A stretch of 64,000 nt of DNA, taken from Richelia intracellularis HH01 (GTDB lineage Bacteria; Cyanobacteriota; Cyanobacteriia; Cyanobacteriales; Nostocaceae). A program made the position numbers and the translations under genes. Shown here piece by piece: positions 20,631 through 31,521 of this stretch. Every line of letters begins with the position of its first letter. Positions within the stretch are counted from its first letter, which is position 1. Location: the NCBI RefSeq assembly GCF_000350105.1, contig NZ_CAIY01000044.1:124001-188000 (forward strand), written 5' to 3'. Below the pieces are notes generated by a model. The model saw nothing but the letters and a program-made list of their open reading frames with translations. It was not told where the DNA came from and made no database searches.

Positions 20631-21500
20631 TACTAAATTATTTAGTTAATACTAAATTCAAGCAATATCTGCTAAAGCAAAACAAATTGGCTGGGGTTTA
20701 TTAGTAATAATAAACCCTGAATGTAAATGACAGATTAATTTTCTAAAATAAAACTCTTTACTATAGAACGACAAGAACTACTTGAAACACAATTTTAGCT
20801 AGCGGGAATATTTAGTTGCTCAGGTCACTAGTTATCATAAATAACAATATCTTATTTTTTATGAAGATATATGTTATGAGAAATGTAGGACATATTAAAA
20901 ATACCATAGTTGCTAATATTAATTTAATAGTCAAGATCCTTGATACCAATTGATAAACTGATAATATTCGTGTGGTTTGGTTTATTGATAGTAAAAGTTT
21001 CAAGTAAATAGTAAGTGCCAGCTCTTCAATTTATTAACTGCTTATAAAGGCAATTGAAATAAAAATACAGTGATATCGTAACATAATAATATATAAAAAA
21101 CTCTCCTATATTCTTATCGTGCCTGATAGGTTGGGCACATTATTAAAACCTCTTTCTATTGATGGATGGTAAGTTAATATTCAACAGTGTGTTCGCAAGT
21201 ATCATAAATTTAAGCTTATTTAAAACGACTATTGACATTAAAAACCTTCATATTGCAAACACTGTAAGTCAAAATAAGAGGTTGGAGGTTAGAAGGTCAA
21301 CAGCTGCTGGAGCAAAGTAAGGTATTCCAGCAGTAATACGTAATAAACCAGCAACTATCTGTATCAATAGTATACCTTATCAACAAATTTTTACACGATG
21401 GAAGGTAAACTTATTCAGTTATTTTAAATCATACTTACAATAATCAATAAACAACTATTATCAACTTTTAATATTATCAACTCATAAATCTCCAATTATT
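20631..21500. other. Convergent intergenic region
   Basis: 870 bases between the nitrilase gene and the leftward DUF4330 gene. It holds a hairpin (20694-20717) and a weak one (21304-21333). A 63-codon leftward open frame at 20812-21003 has no RBS or recognisable similarity; I do not call it. Confidence 0.5.
20694..20717 (+). terminator. Hairpin after nitrilase gene
   Basis: Perfect 10-bp stem (20694-20703 with 20708-20717), 4-nt loop. No T-run follows, so it may be a weak terminator or mRNA-end stabiliser. Confidence 0.4.
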
Positions 21501-22037
21501 TTAAGACTTATCTTGAATACGGATATCAATCACACTGGCTTTGAAATTATAGTTGAACCCCTCCAATTCAAATGGCATCCCAATTTTAACTTTACTGTTG
21601 CCTAAAACAGGACCATTGTTAGTAATTTGAGCCTTCCCTAGAAGAGTTAGTAGTATATCAGTACTAAAGTTACCTTGTCTTGGATCATCTACTTCCATGA
21701 CCTTGCCATCAGGTAGGGTCGCAATTATATTTCTAGGGAATACTTCCATTGATTTAATCTTAACTTCTCCATATGGTTGATTACGGATGATTATATGAGT
21801 TTTGCCACCCTTTGTAAGGCCTTGCTCAACTAAACGTTGAGGATCGCGAACACTTAGTCCCCTCACGACTAAATCCACTTCAATAGGTACTGTTTTTGTT
21901 CCTAATAAGCCAGCAGAACCACTACTACCGGGGGAAAAAAATATGCCAATAATAACAAGCAAAATCACTAAGCTAGCACAAAAGTCTAATATATTAAGTT
22001 TACCGAACAAACGTCCTTTAGAATCTAAAATAGTCAT
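21501..22037 (-). CDS. DUF4330 family membrane-anchored protein
   Basis: About 178 residues from Met at 22037 (MTILDSKGRLFGKLNILDF, the family start; the frame opens eight codons earlier at 22061). One N-terminal membrane helix (LNILDFCASLVILLVIIGIFF) anchors a soluble domain containing VEVDLVVRGLSVRDP and VIIRNQPYGEVKIKS. The C-terminal part (GPVLGNSKVKIGMPFELEG) is conserved in cyanobacterial homologues. Function unknown. Isolated, with an inverted repeat 270 bases upstream. Confidence 0.8.
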   Translation of the reverse strand: MTILDSKGRLFGKLNILDFCASLVILLVIIGIFFSPGSSGSAGLLGTKTVPIEVDLVVRGLSVRDPQRLVEQGLTKGGKTHIIIRNQPYGEVKIKSMEVFPRNIIATLPDGKVMEVDDPRQGNFSTDILLTLLGKAQITNNGPVLGNSKVKIGMPFELEGFNYNFKASVIDIRIQDKS

Positions 22038-23172
22038 CATAGTTTTCCTAAACAAAAGCAAATAATAAATGATTAAGCATCAGGTATCTACCACTTCAAT
22101 ATCCTATATATGGAGTGAGGGGATTTTTTAACAATGCAAAATCTCTCATATCCATTTATCCTGGTTATATTAGCGAAGTAGTTATTTAGGGGGTATTGTA
22201 GTAACCAACTATTTTTCCCAGATAACTCAAACCAAACATACCCCATGTTTAACTTCTATATAACAAGATTTTCCACTGAATTATAGCTAATTGGAAAACT
22301 TAACTTTAATACAATCCATAAACCTTATGGATTGTATTATCCCTAATTTTCTACCAAGAATGCAAGTAACCTATTTTTACTACACATTTCAGAATATGAA
22401 ACTGGTCAATATAAAATAACTAACAACTAACTGTCCAGAAGTCAGTTCTTACGATCCCAATAATGAAAACCTGGTGGTTGTTAGCCATAATAAATCAAAC
22501 TGATTAGATTTTTCTTGATCAAAGTCATCATTATGATTTAGAACTACTTGTCATAACTGGTATATCACAAAAGTATAAGTATATTTGCCAGACTAGTCAT
22601 TGTCTCTAATTGGACTAGCAGATAATTACGTAGAAATTTATAGTATAATTATTCAAGAATTGTTCACATTTGTAGCAAACGTATATTTAGGCAAATTAAT
22701 AAGGGTTGTAAATACTAAGACATCAGTAAATATTAAAGCAACAGAAGAGGTTTTATATTAACTTAGAGGTATGAGATTAAACTCCTAATCACTTTTGAAA
22801 AAGTTTCTTTATAATAAACATACATACCCCAAACAATTTTCTCTTTGTATGACTATGATTAAGTCAAATCCAGTATACAGCTTAATCTCTTTTATAGGAA
22901 TATCTTTGAATTCTGAATGCCTTAAATTAATCACTTTTCTCCTGCCAATAATCAAAAGTACGGATTTATATTTTCCGAACATCTGTTCATACAACCTAAG
23001 CTATATGGTTTGACTTCTGAAGTCAGTGTTCCATATTCTCCAAGGACATTGATATTGCTAATAAAGTTTTGGTTTGTTTTCAATTATTGCAAAGTCCCTT
23101 TTCTTACAGCCATAAGTAAAGAGAACTTACTGAGAAAGCAGATCTACTCTCCAACATAGCGTAGTATTAATA
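22038..23172. other. Divergent intergenic region
   Basis: 1135 bases between DUF4330 and ldpA. It holds the inverted repeat 22307-22339. A short stretch at about 22431-22500 reads CPEVSSYDPNNENLVVVSHN in one frame, protein-like but too short to identify. Overlapping frames at 22795-23013 on both strands are unconvincing. Confidence 0.5.
22307..22339. repeat. 14-bp perfect inverted repeat
   Basis: Arms 22307-22320 and 22326-22339, 5-nt loop; no clear T-run on either side. Upstream of the DUF4330 gene. Confidence 0.65.
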
Positions 23173-24294
23173 GTGGTTAATTTGTACAATCATCTACAAG
23201 CTTTGGAACAAGGTAACTGGTTCAAGTTAATCTGTGGGGCTAGTTACAAATTTCTACCAGCAGTTAGAAACCTCACACTAGTGTATACTCTGGCAGGTGC
23301 TGACTGCATTGATATAGCTGCTGATCCAGCGGTAGTAGCTTCTGCAAGGAGGGGCCTAGAAGTTGCTAGAAATTTTGTTTTGTCTCAGGAGCAGGGTTTT
23401 AATGAGAATCAGATCCCCCCTTTGCTTATGGTTAGCCTCAATGATGGTGAAGATCCCCATTTTCGCAAAGCAAAGTTTGATCCGGATATGTGCCCTTCAA
23501 ATTGTACTGGACCATGTGAAAGAATTTGTCCATCACAAGCAATTATACTTAATACCCGGCAAGGGCTAGTTTATAAGGAGAACAAAATAGAAGAATTTTC
23601 TGCTGGGATCATACCTGAAAAATGTTATGGTTGTGGTCGTTGCCTTTCAGTATGTTCTCATGGGCTAATTCATACATCGTCTTACTTATCAAGACTTGAA
23701 ATGATCATACCATTAATACTATCATCGGGGATTAATGCGATAGAAATTCATACTCAGGTAGGAAATCTGCTAGAGTTTAGGCGTTTATGGAATAAGATAA
23801 CACCATGGGTTGAACAATTGGAACTAGTAGCAATTAGTTGTCCTGATGGGAAAGGTGTAATTGAGTACTTGAAGTCTTTATGTACAGAAGTTATGCCTTT
23901 ACCATGTGCATTGGTATGGCAAACAGATGGTCGTCCTATGAGTGGAGATATTGGTAAGGGTACAACCATGGCAGCAGTTAAATTCGGGAAAAAGGTTTTG
24001 ACAGCTCAATTACCAGGATATGTGCAATTGGCAGGTGGAACTAACAATTATACTGTTCCCAAACTCAAGGATATGGGACTTTTATATAAAGAAAATTCAC
24101 AGTCTTATATCTCTGGAGTTGGTTATGGTAGCTATGCTCGTATGCTGTTATCACCGATTTTAGAAAAATTAGAAAATAAGGAGATGAATATTACTGGCAT
24201 GTCAGCGAAAAATCATTTAGAAGAAGAACCAAAGTTGCTCTGGGAGGCTGTTTGCCTAGCTTCTTCTCTTGTCTCCCAAATTAAATCGCTTTAG
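23173..24294 (+). CDS. ldpA: LdpA, light-dependent-period iron-sulfur protein
   Basis: In Synechococcus LdpA is an iron-sulfur protein that senses redox state and tunes circadian clock period to light. The two 4Fe-4S motifs are visible: C107/C111/C115/C119 (CPSNCTGPCERIC) and C151/C154/C157/C161 (CYGCGRCLSVC). The N-terminal WFKLICGAS...LVYTLAGADCIDIAADP and the C-terminal YVQLAGGTNNYTVPKL blocks match the family. 373 residues. Starts with GTG at 23173; no better ATG is available upstream in frame. The Ycf45-like gene follows after 99 bases on the same strand. Confidence 0.92.
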   Translation: MVNLYNHLQALEQGNWFKLICGASYKFLPAVRNLTLVYTLAGADCIDIAADPAVVASARRGLEVARNFVLSQEQGFNENQIPPLLMVSLNDGEDPHFRKAKFDPDMCPSNCTGPCERICPSQAIILNTRQGLVYKENKIEEFSAGIIPEKCYGCGRCLSVCSHGLIHTSSYLSRLEMIIPLILSSGINAIEIHTQVGNLLEFRRLWNKITPWVEQLELVAISCPDGKGVIEYLKSLCTEVMPLPCALVWQTDGRPMSGDIGKGTTMAAVKFGKKVLTAQLPGYVQLAGGTNNYTVPKLKDMGLLYKENSQSYISGVGYGSYARMLLSPILEKLENKEMNITGMSAKNHLEEEPKLLWEAVCLASSLVSQIKSL

Positions 24295-24393
24295 TACCCT
24301 GAATTTTAAGTGTACTAAAACAAATTGCCTAAACTATAAATAATTAGGAAATAGAATTTCCTCCTTGTCTCTAAAAATGTCACCAGAGAACGT

Positions 24394-26118
24394 ATGACAA
24401 TTACAGACGACCTCCAAAAGTTATTAGACATTTTACCAATAGAACTAAGGCTTACATTAGAAAAGCATTCTCAGCGAGACACTTTAGTAGAAGTAGTGTT
24501 AGATTTAGGTCGCCGCCCAGAGGCCCGCTTTGCTAATTTAACTGAGTACCTGAGCCAAAAACTCGTTACTCAGGACCAGATAGATGATTGCATATCAAGA
24601 GTAGGAATGTTTGGTGGAGATAATCGGGCCGGAATTGAACAAACCTTGCACCGAATCAGTGCAATCCGCAATCGTAGTAGTAAAATTATCGGTTTAACCT
24701 GTCGAATTGGCAGAGCTGTGTTTGGTACTATCGGGATGGTACGTGATTTAGTCGAAACTGGACAGTCAATTCTTATGCTTGGTCGTCCAGGGGTAGGGAA
24801 AACAACTGCTTTACGCGAAATTGCCCGGGTCTTAGCAGATGATTTAAATAAACGAGTTGTTATCATTGACACTTCCAATGAAATTGCTGGTGATGGAGAT
24901 ATTTCACACCCGGCTATTGGTAAAGCTCGACGTATGCAAGTAGCTCATCCAGAACAACAGCATCAGGTAATGATTGAGGCTGTGGAAAACCATATGCCAG
25001 AAGTTATTATTATTGATGAGATTGGTACAGAATTAGAAGCCCTGGCAGCCCGTACCATCGCCGAAAGAGGAGTTCAATTAGTAGGTACAGCTCACGGAAA
25101 TCAAATTGAAAATTTAATCAAGAATCCTACCCTCTGTGATTTAGTTGGTGGTATTCAAGCTGTCACTCTGGGAGATGACGAAGCTAGAAGACGAGGTAGT
25201 CAAAAAACTGTACTAGAAAGAAAAGCACCTCCTACCTTTGAAATTGCCATAGAAATGCTTGAACGGCAAAGATGGGTTATACATGAAAGTGCAGCAGATA
25301 CGGTAGATAATTTGCTGCGTGGAAGACTACCTAGCCCACAGGTGAGGACAGTAGATGAAAATGGCAAAGTGAGAGTTGTTCACCAATTAACTGCTCTTAA
25401 TGGTAATAAATGTCAACAATCTAAGGAATCAACCATCATATCTGCAGGAAGACAAACCAATGGGTGGCGTTCCTCTGGACAAATGCAACCATTACCTTCA
25501 TTAAAAGCATTGCCAGAAAAAAGGGAATTTGACCGTTTGTTAGAGCAATCCTTAAATTATAGTGGTGATCTGAACTTTAATGAGATAAGGCAGACAGGTC
25601 CTAATGGTGAAGATTTACCACTACATATATACCCTTATGGAGTTAGCCGTCACCAGTTAGAACAGATTATTAATGTGTTAGATCTCCCAGTTATTTTAAC
25701 AAAAGAATTAGACAGTTCTGATGCTATTCTGGCATTACGGTCACATGTTAAAAACCATACTAAACTACGCCACATGGCCAAGACCCGACATTTACCTATA
25801 CAAATGATAAAGTCTAGTACCATACCTCAAATTACAAGGGGGCTACGACGTATTTTACATATGGAAGAGCCTAACATTACTGATGAAAAGGAACTACAAC
25901 TCCTCTTACATAGTGGCAGCGATGACGAGATGGATGCTTTGGAAGAAACTAGACTAGCTGTCGAGCAAATTGTTATTCCCAAAGGTCAGCCTGTAGAATT
26001 ACTACCTCGTTCCTCCCAAGTACGCAGAATGCAACATGAGCTGGTAGAGCACTATCGTCTTAAGTCCGACAGTTTTGGAGAAGAACCAAATCGACGCCTA
26101 AGAATCTACCCGGCTTAA
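24394..26118 (+). CDS. ycf45: Ycf45-like AAA ATPase with C-terminal R3H domain
   Basis: 574 residues. P-loop GRPGVGKTT (130-138) and Walker B VIIIDEIG (205-211) sit in a AAA core resembling stage III sporulation protein AA and plastid Ycf45. The C-terminus (~510-574; VRRMQHELVEHYRLKSDSFG...RRLRIYP) is an R3H single-stranded nucleic-acid-binding domain. Annotated elsewhere as a single-stranded nucleic-acid-binding R3H ATPase; true role unknown. It lies 99 bases after ldpA, a pairing I recall from other cyanobacteria, and probably forms an operon with it. Confidence 0.88.
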   Translation: MTITDDLQKLLDILPIELRLTLEKHSQRDTLVEVVLDLGRRPEARFANLTEYLSQKLVTQDQIDDCISRVGMFGGDNRAGIEQTLHRISAIRNRSSKIIGLTCRIGRAVFGTIGMVRDLVETGQSILMLGRPGVGKTTALREIARVLADDLNKRVVIIDTSNEIAGDGDISHPAIGKARRMQVAHPEQQHQVMIEAVENHMPEVIIIDEIGTELEALAARTIAERGVQLVGTAHGNQIENLIKNPTLCDLVGGIQAVTLGDDEARRRGSQKTVLERKAPPTFEIAIEMLERQRWVIHESAADTVDNLLRGRLPSPQVRTVDENGKVRVVHQLTALNGNKCQQSKESTIISAGRQTNGWRSSGQMQPLPSLKALPEKREFDRLLEQSLNYSGDLNFNEIRQTGPNGEDLPLHIYPYGVSRHQLEQIINVLDLPVILTKELDSSDAILALRSHVKNHTKLRHMAKTRHLPIQMIKSSTIPQITRGLRRILHMEEPNITDEKELQLLLHSGSDDEMDALEETRLAVEQIVIPKGQPVELLPRSSQVRRMQHELVEHYRLKSDSFGEEPNRRLRIYPA

Positions 26119-27105
26119 TTTTAATGATGATTAGAAGAAGATATGAGTAGTATCACAAAATTCTTCTTCGGGGAGGTACATATTCTCACAAACAACTATT
26201 AGGCTTGAGAACTGCTAAAAAGTAATTCAATACCAGTAACTACAAGACCATAACCACTGATATCAGTGGTTATGGTCACAACTTGCGAGAACATCCGCAT
26301 CTTACTCAACTCAATACAGTACTACCCTATTACTGACCAGCTGTTACTGATTTTCAACTAATCTAAATATATTGTGTGTTATTTGTAATGCGAATCACCA
26401 ACCAGGTTGTGTAAGTACTACTACCACTTGTATATGTACTGGTTCGGTTCTTTATGGACTGGGATTACTTTTTCATAGGTATCATGAAGAATCGGATCAA
26501 AAATACTAATTAAACCAAAATAAACCTTAATGGACTAGTATCTTACTATACAGCTTGAAGAGAAAATTACAAACCCTAGCTGAGTTATTGGGAGTATACA
26601 AACCATTCTACTTTGTATATTTTCCGAGTAAAAACTTAGTTTCGCAAAAGTTCAAGAAATGTTGATAGTACTAAGTTAAGCTAACATCCCATCACCACAA
26701 AAAATAACAAAACTGTCACTTAGGAACTCAACACTAGCTATTAGGAAACATGAATGATTACTCTCCCAAACATACATGATCTGACTTTAGGCTCTTTTAC
26801 CAAAAAAGTTGTCGCAAAGAATACTACTTCTCATTCCCCAAACAATTTCATATTAACTGTAAGGTAGTATTATTCTATTGAAAATAGCCTGAATTCTACA
26901 CATCCAAATTAGGAAGAATGATAATATAATTTTTTTCTTCACACAATCAACTTTTTATCATATCTCAAGACTTGCATAGTAAAATAGAAGAAACCAATGA
27001 AAGAAAACATCAAAAATATGTAATGTTACAATAAAAGATATATCTCTTAAAATTTACTCAGATAAGGCACCTAGAGATACAAGGTAATTTTTATAAAAAC
27101 TCCTG
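26119..27105. other. Convergent intergenic region
   Basis: 987 bases between the Ycf45-like gene and nrdB. It contains a perfect palindrome (26246-26277). Nothing else identified. Confidence 0.5.
26246..26277. repeat. Perfect 32-bp palindrome
   Basis: 16-bp arms meet with no spacer at 26261/26262. It lies 128 bases past the Ycf45-like stop, in a convergent gap, with no T-run. It could be a bidirectional transcript end or a protein-binding site. Confidence 0.75.
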
Positions 27106-28140
27106 TTAGAAATCATCCCAGCCTTCAATACTAGAAGACATAACATAACTAGTTACACTAGCTTCGAAAAAGTTTGCTTTGGTGTGAGCTTCCTTTTTAG
27201 TATCTGATAATCGTTCTAAGTGGACGTAGGGACTTTTTTTATAAACTGATTCTGTAAATAATGGCTCTAAACCAATTGCCTGCAATCGTATATTTGCAAG
27301 ATATTTTGTGTATTGTTCTGTACTTTTGGTTGTAATACCTAGAATATTATCTCCAACAATATGTGAAGTCCACTTACATTCATACTGAACAGCAAGAGCA
27401 AACATTTCATAAATCTGCTCACGGCTATGGGGGAAAATTTTCATTGCCTCTGGAATTAATTTTTGATATAGACGCACATGGGATAGCTCATCTCTATTAA
27501 TCATTTTAAAAACATCGGCAATTCCAGACATGAGCATCCGTGAGGACAAATTGTAGAAAAATATAAACCCATTGTAGAAGTAAATAGATTCCAACAAATA
27601 ATCCGCTAATAACGAAACAAAGTAATTTTCTGGCGTTGGATTATCAACGTACTTTTGGTATAGTCCAGCAATAAATTCACATCGTTCCTTTAAAATAATA
27701 TCACTGCGCCAAAACTCATATAGTTGTGTTCGGCGATCATTCGGAATCACTGTTTCAATAACATACTGATAGGATTGATTATGCATTGCCTCTTGTGAAA
27801 TTTGTTCTGCCATACATAATGCTATTTCCGGAGCTGTAACACTATTTTTGAGATGAGGTACATTACAGGTTTGTACCGAATCAAGAAATGTGAGGTAGCT
27901 CAGAATCCCATCAAATGCCCGTCTTTCTTCAGGAGTAAGGTTAACATAGTCTACTATATCTTGAGTGATATCTATTTTTTCGGGAATCCAAAAATTCTCC
28001 CGCATTTGGCGATATAGAGATACAGCCCAGGAATAACGAACATCATTTAATTGCATTAAATTGGTGGTCTCTCCGAACCATATCAAGCGATTCCCTGTAT
28101 CATCATTTCCCTTAGGATTAAAAACAGGGTTAATTGGCAT
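27106..28140 (-). CDS. nrdB: Class Ia ribonucleotide reductase, radical-generating subunit
   Basis: NrdB holds the diiron-tyrosyl radical that starts ribonucleotide reduction. From Met at 28140 (MPINPVFNPKGND) all expected residues are in place: Asp87, Glu117, His120, radical Tyr124 (EAMHNQSY), Glu184, Glu218 and His221 (RDELSH). The C-terminus GWDDF is the tail that docks on NrdA. The frame is open to 28164, but the family start is 28140. It lies 349 bases downstream of nrdA on the same strand. Radical assembly needs O2, notable in a lineage where relatives such as Anabaena use O2-independent, B12-dependent NrdJ. Confidence 0.95.
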   Translation of the reverse strand: MPINPVFNPKGNDDTGNRLIWFGETTNLMQLNDVRYSWAVSLYRQMRENFWIPEKIDITQDIVDYVNLTPEERRAFDGILSYLTFLDSVQTCNVPHLKNSVTAPEIALCMAEQISQEAMHNQSYQYVIETVIPNDRRTQLYEFWRSDIILKERCEFIAGLYQKYVDNPTPENYFVSLLADYLLESIYFYNGFIFFYNLSSRMLMSGIADVFKMINRDELSHVRLYQKLIPEAMKIFPHSREQIYEMFALAVQYECKWTSHIVGDNILGITTKSTEQYTKYLANIRLQAIGLEPLFTESVYKKSPYVHLERLSDTKKEAHTKANFFEASVTSYVMSSSIEGWDDF

Positions 28141-28489
28141 TAATGATTGTTTTAGTTGGTACATTGATCAAGCGATTTAGGTTTTTGGATTGATTCTACA
28201 TGATGAATTTACAAGAACAATTCTGGATACCTTTGGTTACCAAGAAATAAGTTGTTCAAAAATGTTCAAAAAATTCATTTGCTCATTCTCATTTAGTGAT
28301 GTGCCCACAATAAAAAATGAGGCAAAAAGTTCATAAGTCATAAAGTTTAATAGTCAAATCATATGCTGATGTAATCAATTAGTGACGTGAATTCAACAAA
28401 ACAATCGGGCATATAATCAACCCATGACCACAGGGAAAATCTCTACTTTCTTTGGAAATTCTATTTGCCAAGAGTATATGATTTTGGCT
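28141..28489. other. nrdA-nrdB spacer
   Basis: 349 bases. No hairpin or gene seen; nrdA and nrdB may still be cotranscribed, though the gap is long. Confidence 0.5.
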
Positions 28490-30745
28490 TTAGTTCGCAC
28501 AGGCAACACATTGCTTATTTGATTCCTTAAAGCTATCTTTTTGTACAGTGCGAATATAGTATATTGCCTTACAACCCAACTCCCAGGCCAGCATAATGGT
28601 TTCAAAAATATCTACAGCAGTAAGGCACCGTTCTGGATCATCAGGAAAATAAACTCCTGCATTTAAATTAAATAGCAATTCCATGGAAATCCCTGTATCA
28701 ATCCATTGTTGGATTGTGGCAATGACTTTGACAATTTTTTTTTGGTCTAGTGTCTTATTCTCTCCATAGAACCACAAGTGGTCCCGAATATATGGTGGTG
28801 CAATTGGTACTGAACCTTTTGCCCATTTTTCATAGAAGAACCTGCTGTAAACTGGCAAAACACTGGCTGTACAACCCTGAACCAAAGAAGAGGAAGTGTT
28901 CGGTGCTATACTCGTAATGTGTGAATTACGGACTCCATATTTTTTAATATCCTGACTCAATTTTAAAAACCGCTCTGGTGAGTTAGCATGCTGCTCAAAC
29001 CAATCTACAGGCCTTGCTCCAATTAAATTTCCCTTACTCCACTCACTACCTGTAAAAACAGGATATGCACCCCGCTCTTTAGCTAGCTCCATAGAGGCTG
29101 CAGTACAATAGTAACCAATATCTTCAAATAAATTACTGATTTCTTGAAGGTCAGAGTAGGTGAGGTGACGTTTGGCTAGCCAGTCTGCTAGGCCCATACA
29201 GCCGACCCCAATTGTACGGTATTTAACGTTATGATTGGCACTCGCAGTGAATGGAGGTGAAGTCAGATCAATAGTGTTATCTAGTATTCTTACTGCCGTG
29301 TGACATATTCCCTCTTGTTCCTCATAATCTAGATTTGCAAGATTAATACTTACAAGATTACACGTATGTGCTTCTTCACCTGGTTTTACATTTGACCAGG
29401 ACTCTTGACACAAATTACCTCCAGGAATGTAGCCCTGATGCTGATTGGGGTTAGCTCGGTTGGCAGTATCCTTGAACCATAGATAAGGCATCCCAGTTTC
29501 TAATTGGCTTCGCATTACCTGTTTTAGAAAAGCCCGGGCATTTACTTTTTTGTAAATTGTAATAGAGCTATCTAAACTTGCTTCGATTTGCAGGTAAGAT
29601 TCTACAAAGGCTTCACCCCATAGTTCCGCCAGTTCCACACCTAAATTAGTCCGCACCTCATAAGGATCTACCAAAGTCCATGTTGCACCTGCCGCCACTC
29701 GCCGCATAAATTCATCATTGACAACCAATTGTGGGAAAACATCATAAGCTTTCCGCCTAGCGTCTCCATTCTCAGTTTGCATATCCAGGAATTCTGGTAA
29801 GTCAAAATGCCAGATATCTAAACTTACAGTAACTGCACCAGCCCTCCTTCCTCCCTGATTAACCGCAATCGCTGTATCATTCAATAGTTTAATCCATGGT
29901 ACTACACCACCAGAAGCATTCTTCTTACCCATAACCCAACTGCCAGTGGCCCTGATCCGAGACAGATTGACCCCCACACCACCGCCATTTTTGGAAATAC
30001 GTGCTGCATCATGAATATTTTCAAAAATACTCTCCAAATTATCATCCATAGCTGTTATAAAACAGCTTGCAAGAGAGCCATTAGGCACCCGCAAATTTGC
30101 CAGAATTGGTGTTGCTAAAGATATTTGACGCCGAGCGATTGCTCTATAGAATTTCCATGACCAATTTAACCGGTTGTCTGGCGTTTCAACCGAAGCAATT
30201 AAGAGTGCACAAGTTAAAAACGCCTCCTGAGGTAACTCATTTGCCAGAAGATATCGTTCCGTTAACATCACTGCCCCAGCATAATCATAATCAGCATCCC
30301 AATCAGGATTTATCCAAGAGTTGGCAATCTCCAACTCTTCTGGGGAGTATAAGGAAATGCGGCTATCATATTCTCCTAACAGAACTTTTTGTTGTACAGT
30401 CCGAGCATATTCCCCATACTGATAACCACGACTAACTTGAGTATCTTTCCATAAACTCCAAATATGTAAACGCCCTGCCACATAACGCCAATCAGGTTCC
30501 TCTGGGCTACACAATTCCAAGGCACAACGAATCAAATTGTCTTGGATTTCCCTTGTAGTAATACCAGGACGTAATCGAGTTTTTAACTGAGCTTCTAAGG
30601 CTATAGGATTTGTTGCAAGGGCCCTACAAGCCCAATTAACTACTGTACGAATTTTACAAATCTCCAACGGGGTCGTCGAACCATCACGGTGAATAACACA
30701 AATATTCCTTGTGGAGTCCTCGAAAAGTGTAGATGAAGCCTGCAT
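28490..30745 (-). CDS. nrdA: Class Ia ribonucleotide reductase, catalytic subunit
   Basis: 751 residues. An N-terminal ATP-cone-like region (IHRDGSTTPLEICKIRTVVNWACR) suggests overall activity control by ATP/dATP. The catalytic core carries the redox pair Cys228 (LASCF) and Cys462 (HTCNLVSINL), and the thiyl-radical Cys446 with Glu448 (GGNLCQES). The C-terminal shuttle pair is Cys746/Cys749 (QCVACAN). All are where class I enzymes need them. Start at 30745; a shorter Met is not evident. Together with nrdB it forms a complete O2-dependent RNR. Base composition looks like its neighbours, giving no sign of very recent transfer. Confidence 0.96.
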   Translation of the reverse strand: MQASSTLFEDSTRNICVIHRDGSTTPLEICKIRTVVNWACRALATNPIALEAQLKTRLRPGITTREIQDNLIRCALELCSPEEPDWRYVAGRLHIWSLWKDTQVSRGYQYGEYARTVQQKVLLGEYDSRISLYSPEELEIANSWINPDWDADYDYAGAVMLTERYLLANELPQEAFLTCALLIASVETPDNRLNWSWKFYRAIARRQISLATPILANLRVPNGSLASCFITAMDDNLESIFENIHDAARISKNGGGVGVNLSRIRATGSWVMGKKNASGGVVPWIKLLNDTAIAVNQGGRRAGAVTVSLDIWHFDLPEFLDMQTENGDARRKAYDVFPQLVVNDEFMRRVAAGATWTLVDPYEVRTNLGVELAELWGEAFVESYLQIEASLDSSITIYKKVNARAFLKQVMRSQLETGMPYLWFKDTANRANPNQHQGYIPGGNLCQESWSNVKPGEEAHTCNLVSINLANLDYEEQEGICHTAVRILDNTIDLTSPPFTASANHNVKYRTIGVGCMGLADWLAKRHLTYSDLQEISNLFEDIGYYCTAASMELAKERGAYPVFTGSEWSKGNLIGARPVDWFEQHANSPERFLKLSQDIKKYGVRNSHITSIAPNTSSSLVQGCTASVLPVYSRFFYEKWAKGSVPIAPPYIRDHLWFYGENKTLDQKKIVKVIATIQQWIDTGISMELLFNLNAGVYFPDDPERCLTAVDIFETIMLAWELGCKAIYYIRTVQKDSFKESNKQCVACAN

Positions 30746-31521
30746 ACCAGATAAGTTTTTGATGAACTGGAGAAAAATAGCTTGCAGAATATAACTGATA
30801 GCCGGATTTAATAATGGAAAAGACTGTCAGTGTCAATAATATTACGTATCATTGAAAACTGGAAACCTCAACAAGTCATAAGCTTGAAAAGCAAAACGAA
30901 ATTCAAGGAAAAATATACAATTACAATCCAGAGTGGGTTTTTGTAATGAATAAAATCCACCCTGATATAATGGTGAGTGCCAGTATATATCGACAATTGA
31001 TTTTTACGCAAGCAAATTACAGTTGTGTTAGTATTCGAAAGCGTCTGAACTCTGATGGAGGGGTGGCTGTTGGAAGTAAAAGATAAAAACTATTACAAAC
31101 ATTGGAATATCCTATAACTGTAATAAAAGTTTGCCTTATAGGTTTCGAGTATCTGAGGAGATTGATTCATATTTTTTTACTCATCTGCAGGCTGTATATG
31201 GCTAATTTTTAAGAAACCCAAATAAATAATTGTAATTAATTATTAAATTCCCTATTAACAAACTATTTTGTTTTTATGTTCAGGTTAGGGGTTTCAAATT
31301 TAACTTGAGACCAGAGTAATTTTTGGCAAATCACTGCATAGTACATTACTTAAGTAATGTAAGGGTCAAGTGTTAAAAACTACGAGACTGGTATTAGTAT
31401 TCCCCACAGGTAAAAATAAATCTATTAATTGTAGTTAGGGCATTCAAAACTTGCTATCAGCTGAGATTATATTTGTCTCGAAAGTCAACTAAATTATATT
31501 CGGTGTAGGGTAAAGAAAGTC
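30746..31521. other. Divergent intergenic region nrdA-desC
   Basis: 776 bases with promoters for nrdA (leftward) and desC (rightward). I looked for paired NrdR-type boxes upstream of nrdA and saw none that convinced me. Confidence 0.5.

Noticed and set aside
20812-21003. 63-codon hydrophobic leftward open frame
   Set aside because: Hydrophobic text is expected from translating AT-rich DNA; no RBS or similarity.
30097-30435. 112-codon rightward open frame inside nrdA
   Set aside because: Antisense shadow of a clearly conserved gene.
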